Source: Halalkalibacter okhensis (lineage in GTDB: Bacteria; Bacillota; Bacilli; Bacillales; Bacillaceae_D). Taken from it: a stretch of DNA of 64,000 nucleotides. The translations under genes and the position numbers were made by a program. Below are positions 1-9,054 of the stretch, one piece after another. The DNA lies in assembly GCF_000787375.1 (NCBI RefSeq), contig NZ_JRJU01000008.1:62001-126000 (forward strand), given 5' to 3'. How positions within the stretch are numbered: position 1 is the stretch's first letter; each line of letters begins with the position of its first letter. The notes beneath the pieces are model-generated. The model was not told the DNA's origin, searched no databases, and saw nothing but the letters and a program-made list of their open reading frames with translations.

Positions 1-894
1 ATCTCCTGTGTAGTCCCCGTGATCTGAAAAGAAAAATACTGCCGTGTCATCGTAAATTCCGGCTTCTTTTAAGGCATCCATCACCATTCCAAACTGGTGA
101 TCAACCCTTGCGCACATGCCATAATATGTCGCTTTCAACTCCGTCCATTCATCCTCTGTCCACGAATGCATATTCTGTCTTTCATGAATGCCTTTTAACA
201 TGCTAGGCTTCCCTTCCCAATTTTTTGGGTGCTGAACTCTCTTTGGTATCTTACTTCTGTCAATCATGCTATACCAAGGCTCTTCCACTGCATATGGTGG
301 ATGAGGATAAAGCAATGGGAGATAAATACAAAGAGGTTGATCATCAGGAGCATTTTTAATTCTGTCAATGGCTCCATACACATCAGCCCAATCTTTATCG
401 TAAAATGTTTCATCACCAGGCAATGGATCCAGTTTTCCTCCATAAAAAGAGAAATAATTTCGGTCCCCTGGCTCACCGCGCCAGCTATCTGCAAAATGTA
501 AATTCGATTCTTTTTTGGGCTTTAATTCCGGTTCATACATTTCATTGCAGTATTCGTTAAAATCTGCATCCGCAGGAATGAGATCATTTTTCCCTCCCCA
601 CCAAACATAATAACCGTTTTGTTTGAGGGTTCTTAATAACACTGGCTCATCTGGCTGCATCATGTGATAAATAGTCCGATGTCCTCTCACATGAGGATAC
701 CAGCCACTCATAAAAGAACAACGGCTTGGGGTACAGACAGGGTTTTGACAAAAAGCGTTCGAAAAAGAAACACCGTCTTCTTCCACCATTTTATCTAAAT
801 TAGGTGTGACAGCTGCAGGATCTTCTAAATGCCCCATCACATCTCCTCTCCATTGATCTGGATTAAAAATAACGATATGTGGTTTTTTAGTCAT
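1..894 (-). CDS. Sulfatase (S1 family), partial, C-terminus outside window
   Basis: The start ATG is at 894; the reading frame stays open to base 1, so 298 N-terminal residues are visible. Residues 54-58 read CTPSR, the C-x-P-S-R motif whose Cys is converted to formylglycine in type I sulfatases. The N-terminal metal-site region (IVIFNPDQWRGD) and, near the cut end, the SDHGDYTGD metal-binding segment are typical of alkaline-phosphatase-superfamily sulfatases. There is no signal peptide, so it probably works in the cytoplasm on imported sulfated sugars. It is preceded by a GGAGGAG-like ribosome site and a perfect-consensus cre site about 70 bases upstream. It shares the locus with a second sulfatase and an ABC importer. 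The sulfate ester it cleaves cannot be told from sequence. Confidence 0.93.
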   Translation of the reverse strand, partial: MTKKPHIVIFNPDQWRGDVMGHLEDPAAVTPNLDKMVEEDGVSFSNAFCQNPVCTPSRCSFMSGWYPHVRGHRTIYHMMQPDEPVLLRTLKQNGYYVWWGGKNDLIPADADFNEYCNEMYEPELKPKKESNLHFADSWRGEPGDRNYFSFYGGKLDPLPGDETFYDKDWADVYGAIDRIKNAPDDQPLCIYLPLLYPHPPYAVEEPWYSMIDRSKIPKRVQHPKNWEGKPSMLKGIHERQNMHSWTEDEWTELKATYYGMCARVDHQFGMVMDALKEAGIYDDTAVFFFSDHGDYTGD

Positions 895-958
895 CAGACT
901 CCTCCTTTTCTTTGTATATATCGCAGCAAAATTGTATAAAGCACCTACTCTATTTATA

Positions 959-973
959 TTGTAAACGCTTACT
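959..973. promoter_or_regulatory. cre site (CcpA operator)
   Basis: The 15 bases TTGTAAACGCTTACT fit the Bacillus cre consensus WTGNAANCGNWNNCW at every defined position. The site lies 65 bases upstream of the minus-strand sulfatase start, so catabolite repression by CcpA is the natural inference. Confidence 0.72.
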
Positions 974-1026
974 GATACTGGAGTTAGGGTAAGATTTTTA
1001 CTTCGGTGGAGCTATTTTTTACTTTT

Positions 1027-1070
1027 TAAATAAAAAACTAGCCAGTCATTTCTCATAAGACAGGCTAGTT
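1027..1070 (-). terminator. Rho-independent terminator after second sulfatase gene
   Basis: Inverted repeat 1036-1043 with 1063-1070 (AACTAGCC/GGCTAGTT), extended by three more pairs past one mismatch. It is followed on the minus strand by a T-rich run. It lies 13 bases past the stop of the 1083-2663 gene. Confidence 0.8.
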
Positions 1071-1082
1071 ACCTCAATCCAT

Positions 1083-2663
1083 TTATCTAGTAGGGGCGGA
1101 ACTTAGTTTTTCTTTTTTGGCAGACATGATATTCTTTCTTAATTTCCCTCTAAATTCCTCGGCTTCTTTTTGTTGGTGTTCTCCGAATTCTTCTGGGTGT
1201 CTACGTTTTAATTCAGGAATATGATGTCCTCTTCCTGTTTCTTCTAATCTCTTTGTATAGTTCTTCAAATAACCTCGAGCATGGAAAGGACCGCCTTCTC
1301 TAATAACCGTCCAGAGTGGGTCAACATCATCTTGAGACTTAAACATCATCTCATCGTGCCATTCATGTAAGTAATAAACAGCCTCCATACAGATGTCTTT
1401 ATTTTCAGATGCCACATTTCGTTCTTCTCTCGGATCTTCTGCTAAATTAAACAGCATTTCTTTATCAAACATATGGAAACCGTCATGATACGTTCGAATA
1501 TAGATCCAATCTCTGAAACGAACGCTTCGTTGAACAACATGAGCACATTGTGAGACGACTAAATATTCCCGACCACATGATTTTGCTTCTTTAATAGCTG
1601 GTGCATAACTCTCTCCGTCCCAAGCCGGTGCTACTGGAAGGTCAAGCATTTCCGCCATTGTAGGTAAGAAGTCAAGATGATAATGTAAGTCGTTGTCGAC
1701 AGTGCCTTGCTGCATTCCCGGCCAACGAACGATCATAGGAATTCGGCAAGTTCCATCATCAGCCGTACCATGCTCACTATAAATACCCAGTTGACCCATG
1801 TTTTCACCATGATCAGCAGAAATAATAATAACTAAATCGTCCATTACCCCTTGTTCCTCTAACGATGTAAACAAAGCACCTAGTTGTTCATCCATATAAC
1901 GAATCCCACAATCATATCCGTCTATCACTTCTCTTAAGTCTTGCATGTTTTTAATTTCACCTAAACTACGAGGATAGTTAGGAACTGGTTGATTCGTATA
2001 AGTCTGTCTGGCAAAGTCAATTTCTAGTTCGCTGGCACTATGTGGTCCCACTTTTTCTTTATGCTTTTCTAGCATTTCTTCCGTAGCCCACTTTGGTAAA
2101 GGAGAATCTTCAAATGGATTGCCAAAGCTTTCAGGTGCACGATAAGGCGTATGGGCATCCCAATAATTAATATACAAGAACCAATCGTCCTTCTTCGCAT
2201 TCCTTTGTACCCAATCTTCGACAACAGGAGCAACATGTTCAGCTGATTCCATCCCGGCCATTCCTGTATTGATGATTTCATTGAATCCAGCATAGAAATT
2301 AAAAGTTGAATGCCGTTGAGCAAATGGACTGATCAACGTAGTTTGTAACCCACCAGCCAATTGTAAGTACGAAGGGAGAGATTCGCCTAAAGATAACCTT
2401 CCCATTAGACCACGATCTCGACCTTCTAGTTTCATATCACCAGCCGTCCCACCATGTCCGACTAAGCCATTTCGAATCCCAAACTGACCGGACATTAAAG
2501 CAGTACGAGAAGGTGCACATGGTGCATCTGATGTATAGTAATTCGTGAAACAAACTCCTTCAGAAGAAATGCGATCAATGTTTGGCGTCGTGTTACGATG
2601 ATAACCGTAACAACTCATATGTTGCGGGCTCAATGCATCTAAATCTAAAAATAAAATTCTCAA
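1083..2663 (-). CDS. Sulfatase (S1 family, formylglycine-dependent)
   Basis: A 526-residue type I sulfatase. It starts MRILFLDLDAL with the first metal-binding aspartates. It carries CAPSR at residues 49-53 (formylglycine Cys49) and a second metal cluster SADHGENMGQLGIYSEHG in the middle. No signal peptide or lipobox is visible, so it is predicted cytoplasmic. The start codon is TTG, chosen because AGGAGG stands about nine bases upstream and no ATG/GTG fits better. It lies 41 bases downstream of the frameshifted permease gene in the same orientation, so it is probably the last gene of the transport operon. Gene order suggests imported sulfated oligosaccharide is desulfated in the cell. The maturing enzyme (FGE or anSME) is not in this window. 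The substrate is unknown. Confidence 0.94.
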   Translation of the reverse strand: MRILFLDLDALSPQHMSCYGYHRNTTPNIDRISSEGVCFTNYYTSDAPCAPSRTALMSGQFGIRNGLVGHGGTAGDMKLEGRDRGLMGRLSLGESLPSYLQLAGGLQTTLISPFAQRHSTFNFYAGFNEIINTGMAGMESAEHVAPVVEDWVQRNAKKDDWFLYINYWDAHTPYRAPESFGNPFEDSPLPKWATEEMLEKHKEKVGPHSASELEIDFARQTYTNQPVPNYPRSLGEIKNMQDLREVIDGYDCGIRYMDEQLGALFTSLEEQGVMDDLVIIISADHGENMGQLGIYSEHGTADDGTCRIPMIVRWPGMQQGTVDNDLHYHLDFLPTMAEMLDLPVAPAWDGESYAPAIKEAKSCGREYLVVSQCAHVVQRSVRFRDWIYIRTYHDGFHMFDKEMLFNLAEDPREERNVASENKDICMEAVYYLHEWHDEMMFKSQDDVDPLWTVIREGGPFHARGYLKNYTKRLEETGRGHHIPELKRRHPEEFGEHQQKEAEEFRGKLRKNIMSAKKEKLSSAPTR

Positions 2664-2704
2664 TTACTATTACCTCCTATAGTTTTTTTTATAGATTACT
2701 AATA

Positions 2705-3558
2705 TTAGCCTTTCACTGCACCAGAGATCCCCTCTATGAAGTACCTTTGTAAAATCAAAAAGATGATAATAATAGGAAGAATTGAAATCGTTGCCCCTGC
2801 GGCAATCCCTGTCCAGTCAACCACATTCTCCCCTCTGAACGCATATAGCCCAACAGATAAAGGACGAATGCTTGGATTGCTTAATGTAAGAACTAGTGGT
2901 GTCAAGAATGAATTCCACGTCCATACGATTTGCATAATAACCGCACTACCGATGATCGGCTTTGATAAAGGTAACATAATACTTGCGAATGTCCTGAAGA
3001 AACCACTTCCATCGATCGTTGCCGATTCCTCCAATTCTTTCGGAATTTGGCTGAAAAATCCGGCAAACAACATGACTAGCATGACAGACCCCCCACCAGA
3101 TTCAGCTAAAATGACACCAAAAATCGTATTGGAAAGCCCTAATTGACTAATTAAAACCGCTACTGGAATAATTGAGAATTCAAGTGGTACAAACATACTG
3201 CAAACTAGAATGGCAAAAATAATTTTTTCCCTGGAAACGAGTACCTTCCAAGAGCATAACCACAAGCCGATGTTGCACAAATCGTAATCAACACCACACC
3301 TGTTGTAATTAAAAAGGAATTTAAAAAATATTGACTAAAGTTTGCCGTTTCCCAAGCTCGTATTAAATTGGCAAAATTAAGAGATTCAGGGATTAAGCTC
3401 AATCGATTAGCAAAAAATTCTTTATCTGTTTTAAAAGTTGATGCAACCATCCATAAAAAAGGATAAGTCCAGATAAAACAGATCCCAATTAATAAGATAT
3501 GAATACAACCTCTAATTATAGATCCCTGTTTACTTGGTTTAGATGCTGTCGTTTTCAT
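2705..3558 (-). pseudogene. Carbohydrate ABC transporter permease, MalG/AraQ type, with one-base frameshift
   Basis: Two overlapping frames together make one typical 284-residue inner-membrane permease. Residues 1-105 or so read from the ATG at 3558 (AAGGAG site upstream); the remainder reads from 3280 down to 2705. The C-terminal part has the EAA loop (ELEESATIDGSGFFRTF) that contacts the ATPase. The frame changes at the run of six A (minus strand) at 3223-3228. One extra A restores PGKKIIFAILVCSMFVP, exactly as in the family. A -1 ribosomal slip on GGG-AAA-AAA would do the same. It pairs with the MalF-type permease 35 bases upstream. It may be a sequencing deletion, a real mutation or a slippage site. 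No ATPase gene is present; a shared MsmX-type ATPase is likely. Confidence 0.88.
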
Positions 3559-3593
3559 TTTTTCACTCCTTACCTACTTAAGCTCTTGCCAGT

Positions 3594-4550
3594 TTAATAT
3601 TTAGCTGATTTCAACTTTGCCTTAATTAACTGCAGAGATGCCATGATGATAATGACTGTAAATCCAAAGAAAAGACCCGCTGCATTCGCATACCCCATTC
3701 TAGGCTGTCCCACTTCACCTGAGAAAGCATGTCGGTATACATATGTTGATACGACATCCGTTGCAAAGAACGGACCGCCATCTGTAAGCGTCTTAATTAA
3801 ATCAAAAACGCGAAGTGAAAAAGCAATATTAAAAAGTAATATGACCGCTCCAATTGGAATAAGTAATGGCAAGGTAATCTTAAAAAAGGTTTTTAGGTAC
3901 CCCGCTCCATCTATATAAGCTGCTTCATATAACTCCCTTGGAATTCCTTGAAGACCCGCTAACCAAAAGATCATATTGATCCCTACACTCATCCAAATCG
4001 AGACCATAATGACTGTTGGCATGGACCAAGTCATGCTTCCTAAAAAATCAATGGGAGCACTGATAAAGCCCAATTTCATTAAAAGGAAATTGACTCCTCC
4101 GTTTGGACTCCAGATAAATCCCATAATGATCCCGATAATCGAAGCACTCGTTACAACAGGGATAAAGATCAAGGTTCTGTAAATATTAGCAAATTTCAAA
4201 CGAGGATTGTTTAAAATAGCGGCAAAGATAAGCCCTATGATTAACTGGAGTGGTACGGTTCCTATCGCATAAAAGAAAATATTTTTATAAGCATTCCAAA
4301 AGTAAGAATCATTGAGTAACTCCTTAAAGTTCGCTAGCCCTATAAAATCAGGTGTCGCAGTCAAGCCCGACCAATCAGTCATGGAATAATACCAACTAAT
4401 AACAATGGGCCATCCTTGAAATAAGGCAAAAAGTAATAGATTAGGGATAACAAACAACCAGCACCAAAACGCTACGCCCTTATTATATTTTCTTTTTTTC
4501 ACCTTCACTGACACATTTTTCTTTGCCACAGCAGGTTGTGTATGTTCCAT
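3594..4550 (-). CDS. Carbohydrate ABC transporter permease, MalF/UgpA type
   Basis: A 318-residue integral membrane permease with six predicted helices. The first lies near residues 27-50, after a lysine-rich cytoplasmic N-terminus. The ATPase-contact loop YEAAYIDGAGYLKTFFKITLPLL lies near residue 215. It forms the translocation pore together with the MalG-type permease encoded next (gap 35 bases), fed by the lipoprotein encoded 80 bases upstream. A GAGGGG-type ribosome site precedes the ATG. The sugar cannot be named. The two sulfatases in the same orientation and the YesM/YesN regulator point to an oligosaccharide, probably sulfated. Confidence 0.93.
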   Translation of the reverse strand: MEHTQPAVAKKNVSVKVKKRKYNKGVAFWCWLFVIPNLLLFALFQGWPIVISWYYSMTDWSGLTATPDFIGLANFKELLNDSYFWNAYKNIFFYAIGTVPLQLIIGLIFAAILNNPRLKFANIYRTLIFIPVVTSASIIGIIMGFIWSPNGGVNFLLMKLGFISAPIDFLGSMTWSMPTVIMVSIWMSVGINMIFWLAGLQGIPRELYEAAYIDGAGYLKTFFKITLPLLIPIGAVILLFNIAFSLRVFDLIKTLTDGGPFFATDVVSTYVYRHAFSGEVGQPRMGYANAAGLFFGFTVIIIMASLQLIKAKLKSAKY

Positions 4551-4567
4551 GGTTCCCCTCCTTGTTA

Positions 4568-4600
4568 ATAATGGCAGGTAACCTTTTTACCTGCCATTAT
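4568..4600 (-). other. Strong intergenic hairpin between binding-protein and permease genes
   Basis: A perfect 14-bp stem (4568-4581 with 4587-4600) with a 5-base loop and no T-run. It lies between the solute-binding-protein stop and the permease ribosome site. Such hairpins often protect the upstream mRNA from 3' decay, giving more binding protein than permease. That role is inferred from position. Confidence 0.7.
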
Positions 4601-4630
4601 ACTTTTGAATTGTCCTTACAAACAATCAGG

Positions 4631-6088
4631 CTACTCTTGATTATGATGACTCATTGGATCCCAATCAGAAAATGTAAAATCATCAATACTCACATCTTCA
4701 CCATTTGCTTTCGCATCCTCGATCGCTTTAGTTAAAGCGGCATCCGTTTTCTTCGAAAGCTCTTGTAACATCGGTTCATAGTCACGTAGGCCTGTAATAG
4801 CCACAGCTTGCAATATTTCTCCGACATTCGGACTTACATCTGTATATTCAGAAAAAACTTTGGTCGCTTTTGGCTTTGATGATGGATCTGGAGCAAGTAC
4901 AGCATATTCACTATAAATTTCATAAAATTCTAGCATTTTACCTGATGCATACTCTTCAGAAATTCCATCAACGACCGAGAAGTTAAAATCTTGTTTTACT
5001 GCTTCTTCCTGGAAGAAACCTCCTCCGTAGAATTCTTGTAAGTATAATGCAGCTTCTTCTGGGTGTTCTGTGTTCGCAGAAATACCTAGTCCTGGTGTAA
5101 CCGTTAAATTCATTGAGCCGTTTCTTTCACCTTCAGGAAGAGGGGGAGCCGTAACACCATAATCTAGTTCCGGATTTTCTTTATTCCACAATCCAATGTT
5201 CCATGCGCCTTGAATAATAAATCCAGCCTCACCATTGGCAAATAACTGCCTTGCTTCAGGTGCAGATAATCCAGATGTTTGCGGATGGATACTGCCATCA
5301 TCAGCGAGACCAGCAAACAAATCAAACACGTCTAATACTGCGTCAGTATGATAAGGGGCCTCGCCAGTCATAAGACTTACTGGACTAGCTGTACTTAAAC
5401 CACTTCCATTAATCGCTGACCAATCACGTGCCGTATAAGCCCAACGATTTGTTTGTCTACCACCCTCAATCATTCCATAAAATTCTCCATTTCCTGCCTC
5501 AGTAATCTTACGAGCATACTCACGAAATTCTGCATATGTCTTTGGAGGTTGCTCAGGATCAAGCCCCGCCTTTTTGAATAGCTCTTTATTGTAAAAAACA
5601 GCTGTACCCATTTGTGGAACGTCCATAGGAATGGCATACACTTCTCCATTTATCATTGTTGCTCCTTCTGCTAAAAGACCTTCTGAGAAAATATCATAAA
5701 AGCCTTCTTCTACATAAGGGTCTAGTGGTTGGAACCACCCATCTTCTACCAAGGCAGGTAGTTTAAAACCTAATGGAGGCGGGAATAAATCTGGTGCCTC
5801 CCCTGATCTTACCGCAGCAAGAATCGTATCTCTGAATTGATCTTGTGTTAATGTTGTGTATTCAATATTCGTCACTTGTGGGTACTTCTCCATAAACTGT
5901 TTATGGAATTCTTCACGGATCGGGCGAGTAGAATCACTCCAGTCCATTACCCTTAATGTAATTCCTTCTCCATCTCCACCATTGCTACTAGAATCATTTG
6001 TTTCTTCATTTGCCACATCACTACCTGAACAAGCTCCTAAGAACAGTATTGTTATCAAAAGAACTGAAAACGCTATCATTTTTCTCAA
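4631..6088 (-). CDS. Extracellular solute-binding lipoprotein of sugar ABC importer (family 1)
   Basis: A lipoprotein of about 485 residues. A short positive N-terminus and hydrophobic stretch end in the lipobox LGAC followed by SGS, then an Asn/Ser/Gly/Glu linker and a family 1 (MalE-like) binding domain. Asp/Glu-rich loops give an acidic extracytoplasmic face, common in alkaliphiles. I place the start at the TTG at 6088, seven bases after GGGGG. It gives the usual MRKM signal start, while the TTG at 6094 is too close to the ribosome site. It is the first gene of the importer operon and probably binds the oligosaccharide desulfated by the neighbouring sulfatases. A cre-like site lies about 120 bases upstream. 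Confidence 0.92.
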   Translation of the reverse strand: MRKMIAFSVLLITILFLGACSGSDVANEETNDSSSNGGDGEGITLRVMDWSDSTRPIREEFHKQFMEKYPQVTNIEYTTLTQDQFRDTILAAVRSGEAPDLFPPPLGFKLPALVEDGWFQPLDPYVEEGFYDIFSEGLLAEGATMINGEVYAIPMDVPQMGTAVFYNKELFKKAGLDPEQPPKTYAEFREYARKITEAGNGEFYGMIEGGRQTNRWAYTARDWSAINGSGLSTASPVSLMTGEAPYHTDAVLDVFDLFAGLADDGSIHPQTSGLSAPEARQLFANGEAGFIIQGAWNIGLWNKENPELDYGVTAPPLPEGERNGSMNLTVTPGLGISANTEHPEEAALYLQEFYGGGFFQEEAVKQDFNFSVVDGISEEYASGKMLEFYEIYSEYAVLAPDPSSKPKATKVFSEYTDVSPNVGEILQAVAITGLRDYEPMLQELSKKTDAALTKAIEDAKANGEDVSIDDFTFSDWDPMSHHNQE

Positions 6089-6208
6089 GATCAATTCCCC
6101 CTTTTTTCTAGCTACTTAGTTTACCCTGTGCATTCCAAACATAAGCTATGAAAATGCTATTACTCAATCTGTTCTCTCATTTCCTCCTTTTCTTATTGTT
6201 ACCTTTAT

Positions 6209-6222
6209 TGTAAGCGCTTTTA
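6209..6222. promoter_or_regulatory. cre-like site upstream of ABC importer
   Basis: Read on the minus strand it is TAAAAGCGCTTACA, one mismatch from the 14-base cre consensus TGWAANCGNTNWCA. It lies in the gap between the response-regulator gene and the importer, upstream of the binding-protein start. CcpA control is inferred. Confidence 0.55.
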
Positions 6223-6261
6223 AAAATAGAAATAAGACTCACTTTTTTACTTTCAACGGGT

Positions 6262-7017
6262 TTATTTTTTACTTTTCTGAATTCTCCGATACTCCCCTGG
6301 TGTCGTTCCTAAATCCTTTTTAAACGTTCTTCTAAAATGCTTCTCATCCATGAAGCCCACACTTTTGGCCACTTGATCTATCGTCATTTCACTTTCTAGT
6401 AGGAATTGACAAGCATGCTTCATCCTTACCTCTCTTAAATACTGAACAAATCCCTTTCCCGCCTCCAGTTTAAATAAGCGGCTTAGATAAGATGCGTTAA
6501 ACCCTGCCTGCTCTGCTATGATAGAAAGAGATAGATCCTCCTTATAAGAACTTTCAATAAGTTTTAAAATAGATTGAATGAGTTCCACTCCCTTATTTTG
6601 TTCATTTAAATCAACGGTGTTCTCTTCAGAATGCCCTGTTGATTCACTAAGTTGCTCCCTACAATTCTCTAAAATATCACGTAGCTCACTACTTTTAATC
6701 GGTTTTAACAAATAATCGATGGCGCCCAACCTAAATGCCGTCCTAGCATATTCAAACTCGTTATGTCCTGTAATAATAACCACTGGAAGATGTAAATTTA
6801 GAGAATTCATGCTTTTCATGAACTCTAATCCATCCATAACAGGCATACGAATATCAGAAAGAACAAGATCGAATCTGTCGTTTTTTAACTTTTGAAGAGC
6901 TTCACTGCCGTTATGTGCTACATCTGCTACAGTAAAATCAATGTCGAGCTTATCGATCATCTTACACAGTCCTTCACACATCCAATACTCATCTTCTACA
7001 ACTAAAACTCGATACAT
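6262..7017 (-). CDS. Response regulator, YesN/AraC type
   Basis: A 251-residue two-domain regulator. The N-terminal receiver (residues 1-120) has the acidic pocket VVEDE and the phospho-acceptor Asp in SDIRMPVMDG, plus the conserved Lys in LLKPIK. The C-terminal part (about 145-250) is an AraC double helix-turn-helix with the signature GFMDEKHFRRTFKKDLGTTPGEYR. It lies nine bases after the YesM-type kinase gene, so the two form one system. By family precedent it activates the adjacent sugar-uptake operon. The ATG at 7017 has GGTGGGAG upstream. The protein reads full length. Confidence 0.94.
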   Translation of the reverse strand: MYRVLVVEDEYWMCEGLCKMIDKLDIDFTVADVAHNGSEALQKLKNDRFDLVLSDIRMPVMDGLEFMKSMNSLNLHLPVVIITGHNEFEYARTAFRLGAIDYLLKPIKSSELRDILENCREQLSESTGHSEENTVDLNEQNKGVELIQSILKLIESSYKEDLSLSIIAEQAGFNASYLSRLFKLEAGKGFVQYLREVRMKHACQFLLESEMTIDQVAKSVGFMDEKHFRRTFKKDLGTTPGEYRRIQKSKK

Positions 7018-7026
7018 ACTCCCACC

Positions 7027-8868
7027 TCATTCATCTTCATTAATTGGTATCACAATCTCGATACTTGTCCCATGGTTCGCTTTACTGCTAACATGTAGCT
7101 TTGCTTGATCTCCATAATTTAATTGCAGGCGTTGTTGGACGTTCCTCAATCCAATATGACCTGAAGACAGGCCTTCAACTACCTTAAAATCCTCTTTCCT
7201 ATTCAACCTATCTTGTATTTCTTCTAACCTTTTATCATACATTCCAACTCCATCATCGACTATTTCAATAATAACCAAGTCTTCCCGTTGCCTAGCTGTT
7301 ATATGGATGTTACCTCCAACCCCTTTTGGAATAATTCCATGCTCAACTGCATTTTCTACCAAGGGCTGCAATAATAACTTAAGTACAGGAATTTCACTCA
7401 ACTCCTCAGGAATATCAAAATGACATTCAACATGTCTGGGAAAACGTATCTGAATAATTCGTAGAAATGCTTTGACATGATCTACTTCTTCGTAAAGCAA
7501 TTTATATTTCTCGTGATCAATGCTATACCGAAACATATCAGATAGTGATTCACTCATATCTGATACTTCCTGTACGTCATATACCTCGCCAATACACTTC
7601 ATGGTATTTAATGTGTTATATAAAAAATGAGGGTTAATTTGCATCTGTAATGCTCGCAATTCTGATTCACGGTTCAACAATTGTAATTTTGTCTGCCGAA
7701 GTTCAGACATGAAAACTTTATCTTTTAATTCCTCCAACCTTTCTAGCATATGATTGAAGGTTCTCGTTAACATTCCAAATTCATCCCCGCGATCCATAGG
7801 TACACGTAAGGAAAGATCTCCCGTTTCAGCATGTCTCATATAGCTTTGAAGTTTGAATAATGGAGTAGTAATAACCTGAGCAAAGTATTTCGAGAACAAC
7901 AATACAAATAGAATGGAAAAGATCGCAATCATATATAATCCATTTCGTAACGAATTAATTTTCCCTGATACCTCTTCAAAAGGGACAAAGCCGACGATTT
8001 TCCATCCTGTCTTCGTTGAGGTGTTGAAAGCAACAAGAGTCTGAACACCAGCTATATTCACCAGCTCATAGCCACTTTCTCCTCTCAACATGTTTAATTC
8101 TGATAGCTTGTTTGTATGCTTTTTTGTAATGTTTGCGTTTTCAAATAATGATTCACCTTGTTCAGAGAAAATACCGACAAAACCAGTTTGACCCATTTTA
8201 ATAGAGTCACTCATATTAGAAAAATACTGAGGATCGAAGTTAAATAATAAGGTCCCTTTCTCTTCATTTAATTGATATAGCCTACCACCATACGTCGCGA
8301 CGAATTCCCCATTATAATAATTTGATTGTTGGGGCGGATAAAGATAAAAATCCTTTTCACTCACAACCTCCTGATGAAATGGATCACTTTGAAAATCATG
8401 CTCTAATTCGACCTCAGACCACCAACTAGCAAAGACAGGGTTAACGAAATCTTCGCTATAATATAAAACACTTCCATAATCGTTAATTAAAAACACAGAC
8501 CACAAGTATTCCCGATGATTTACAACATTTCTAAGAAAATTACGTAAGTCTAATTGAAAGGCTAGTTCTTCCCTATCAGTCTGATCTTTTAAATTTAAAA
8601 AACGCTGCACATCTGAATTAAAGTGAATAATCCTAGACAAATTCTCCATTTCTTCAATAGATGAACTCAATCTCAAATCTACTTGTCGAGATGTTTCCAC
8701 CATATAACTTCCTAATTCCTCTTTTAGAGCTTGAGTAGACTTAAAATAAAAAAATGTTGCAACTAAAAAGAGTGGCAGCAAACTAACAATATAAAAAGTG
8801 AATAATAGCTTTGGACGAACCATAATATGACTTGTCCATGAATCGAGTTTATTGATGATTTTGTTCAA
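7027..8868 (-). CDS. Sensor histidine kinase, YesM type
   Basis: A membrane kinase of about 613 residues. One helix near the N-terminus is followed by a long extracellular sensor (roughly residues 45-295), a second helix (about 300-320) and a HAMP domain. Then come the His_kinase domain with QINPHFLYNTLNTM (phospho-His) and a HATPase_c domain with VENAVEHGI and DDGVGM. The TTG at 8868 is preferred because AGGAGGTGA sits eight bases before it. The GTG at 8877 lies inside that ribosome site. The partner regulator follows at once. The extracellular domain presumably senses the glycan or loaded binding protein. The ligand is unknown. Confidence 0.94.
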   Translation of the reverse strand: MNKIINKLDSWTSHIMVRPKLLFTFYIVSLLPLFLVATFFYFKSTQALKEELGSYMVETSRQVDLRLSSSIEEMENLSRIIHFNSDVQRFLNLKDQTDREELAFQLDLRNFLRNVVNHREYLWSVFLINDYGSVLYYSEDFVNPVFASWWSEVELEHDFQSDPFHQEVVSEKDFYLYPPQQSNYYNGEFVATYGGRLYQLNEEKGTLLFNFDPQYFSNMSDSIKMGQTGFVGIFSEQGESLFENANITKKHTNKLSELNMLRGESGYELVNIAGVQTLVAFNTSTKTGWKIVGFVPFEEVSGKINSLRNGLYMIAIFSILFVLLFSKYFAQVITTPLFKLQSYMRHAETGDLSLRVPMDRGDEFGMLTRTFNHMLERLEELKDKVFMSELRQTKLQLLNRESELRALQMQINPHFLYNTLNTMKCIGEVYDVQEVSDMSESLSDMFRYSIDHEKYKLLYEEVDHVKAFLRIIQIRFPRHVECHFDIPEELSEIPVLKLLLQPLVENAVEHGIIPKGVGGNIHITARQREDLVIIEIVDDGVGMYDKRLEEIQDRLNRKEDFKVVEGLSSGHIGLRNVQQRLQLNYGDQAKLHVSSKANHGTSIEIVIPINEDE

Positions 8869-9012
8869 TGATCTCACCTCCTGATATAATCGCTATATTA
8901 AATCCTTTTCATTTCAAATGATTTATAGATCTTTTTAGCATATTCTAATTTTCTTAATATTTCAACATCTCTTATAGATCAAATAGTCATACCATTTAGG
9001 TCGAGAATAGAG

Positions 9013-9046
9013 TAAAAAAATAAGACCTCGCCTAAACGAGGTCTTA
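9013..9046 (-). terminator. Rho-independent terminator after iron alcohol dehydrogenase gene
   Basis: A perfect 10-bp inverted repeat (9021-9030 with 9037-9046), followed on the minus strand by a run of seven T. It lies nine bases past the stop of the dehydrogenase gene. Confidence 0.88.
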
Positions 9047-9054
9047 ACCAATAC

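Noticed and set aside
264-494. Frames at 229-501 (+) and 264-494 (-)
   Set aside because: Both are shadows of the partial sulfatase gene, which reads without a stop from 894 to the window edge and has the sulfatase motifs.
8869-8877. GTG start at 8877 for the YesM-type kinase
   Set aside because: The GTG lies within the AGGAGGTGA ribosome site; the TTG at 8868 is correctly spaced.
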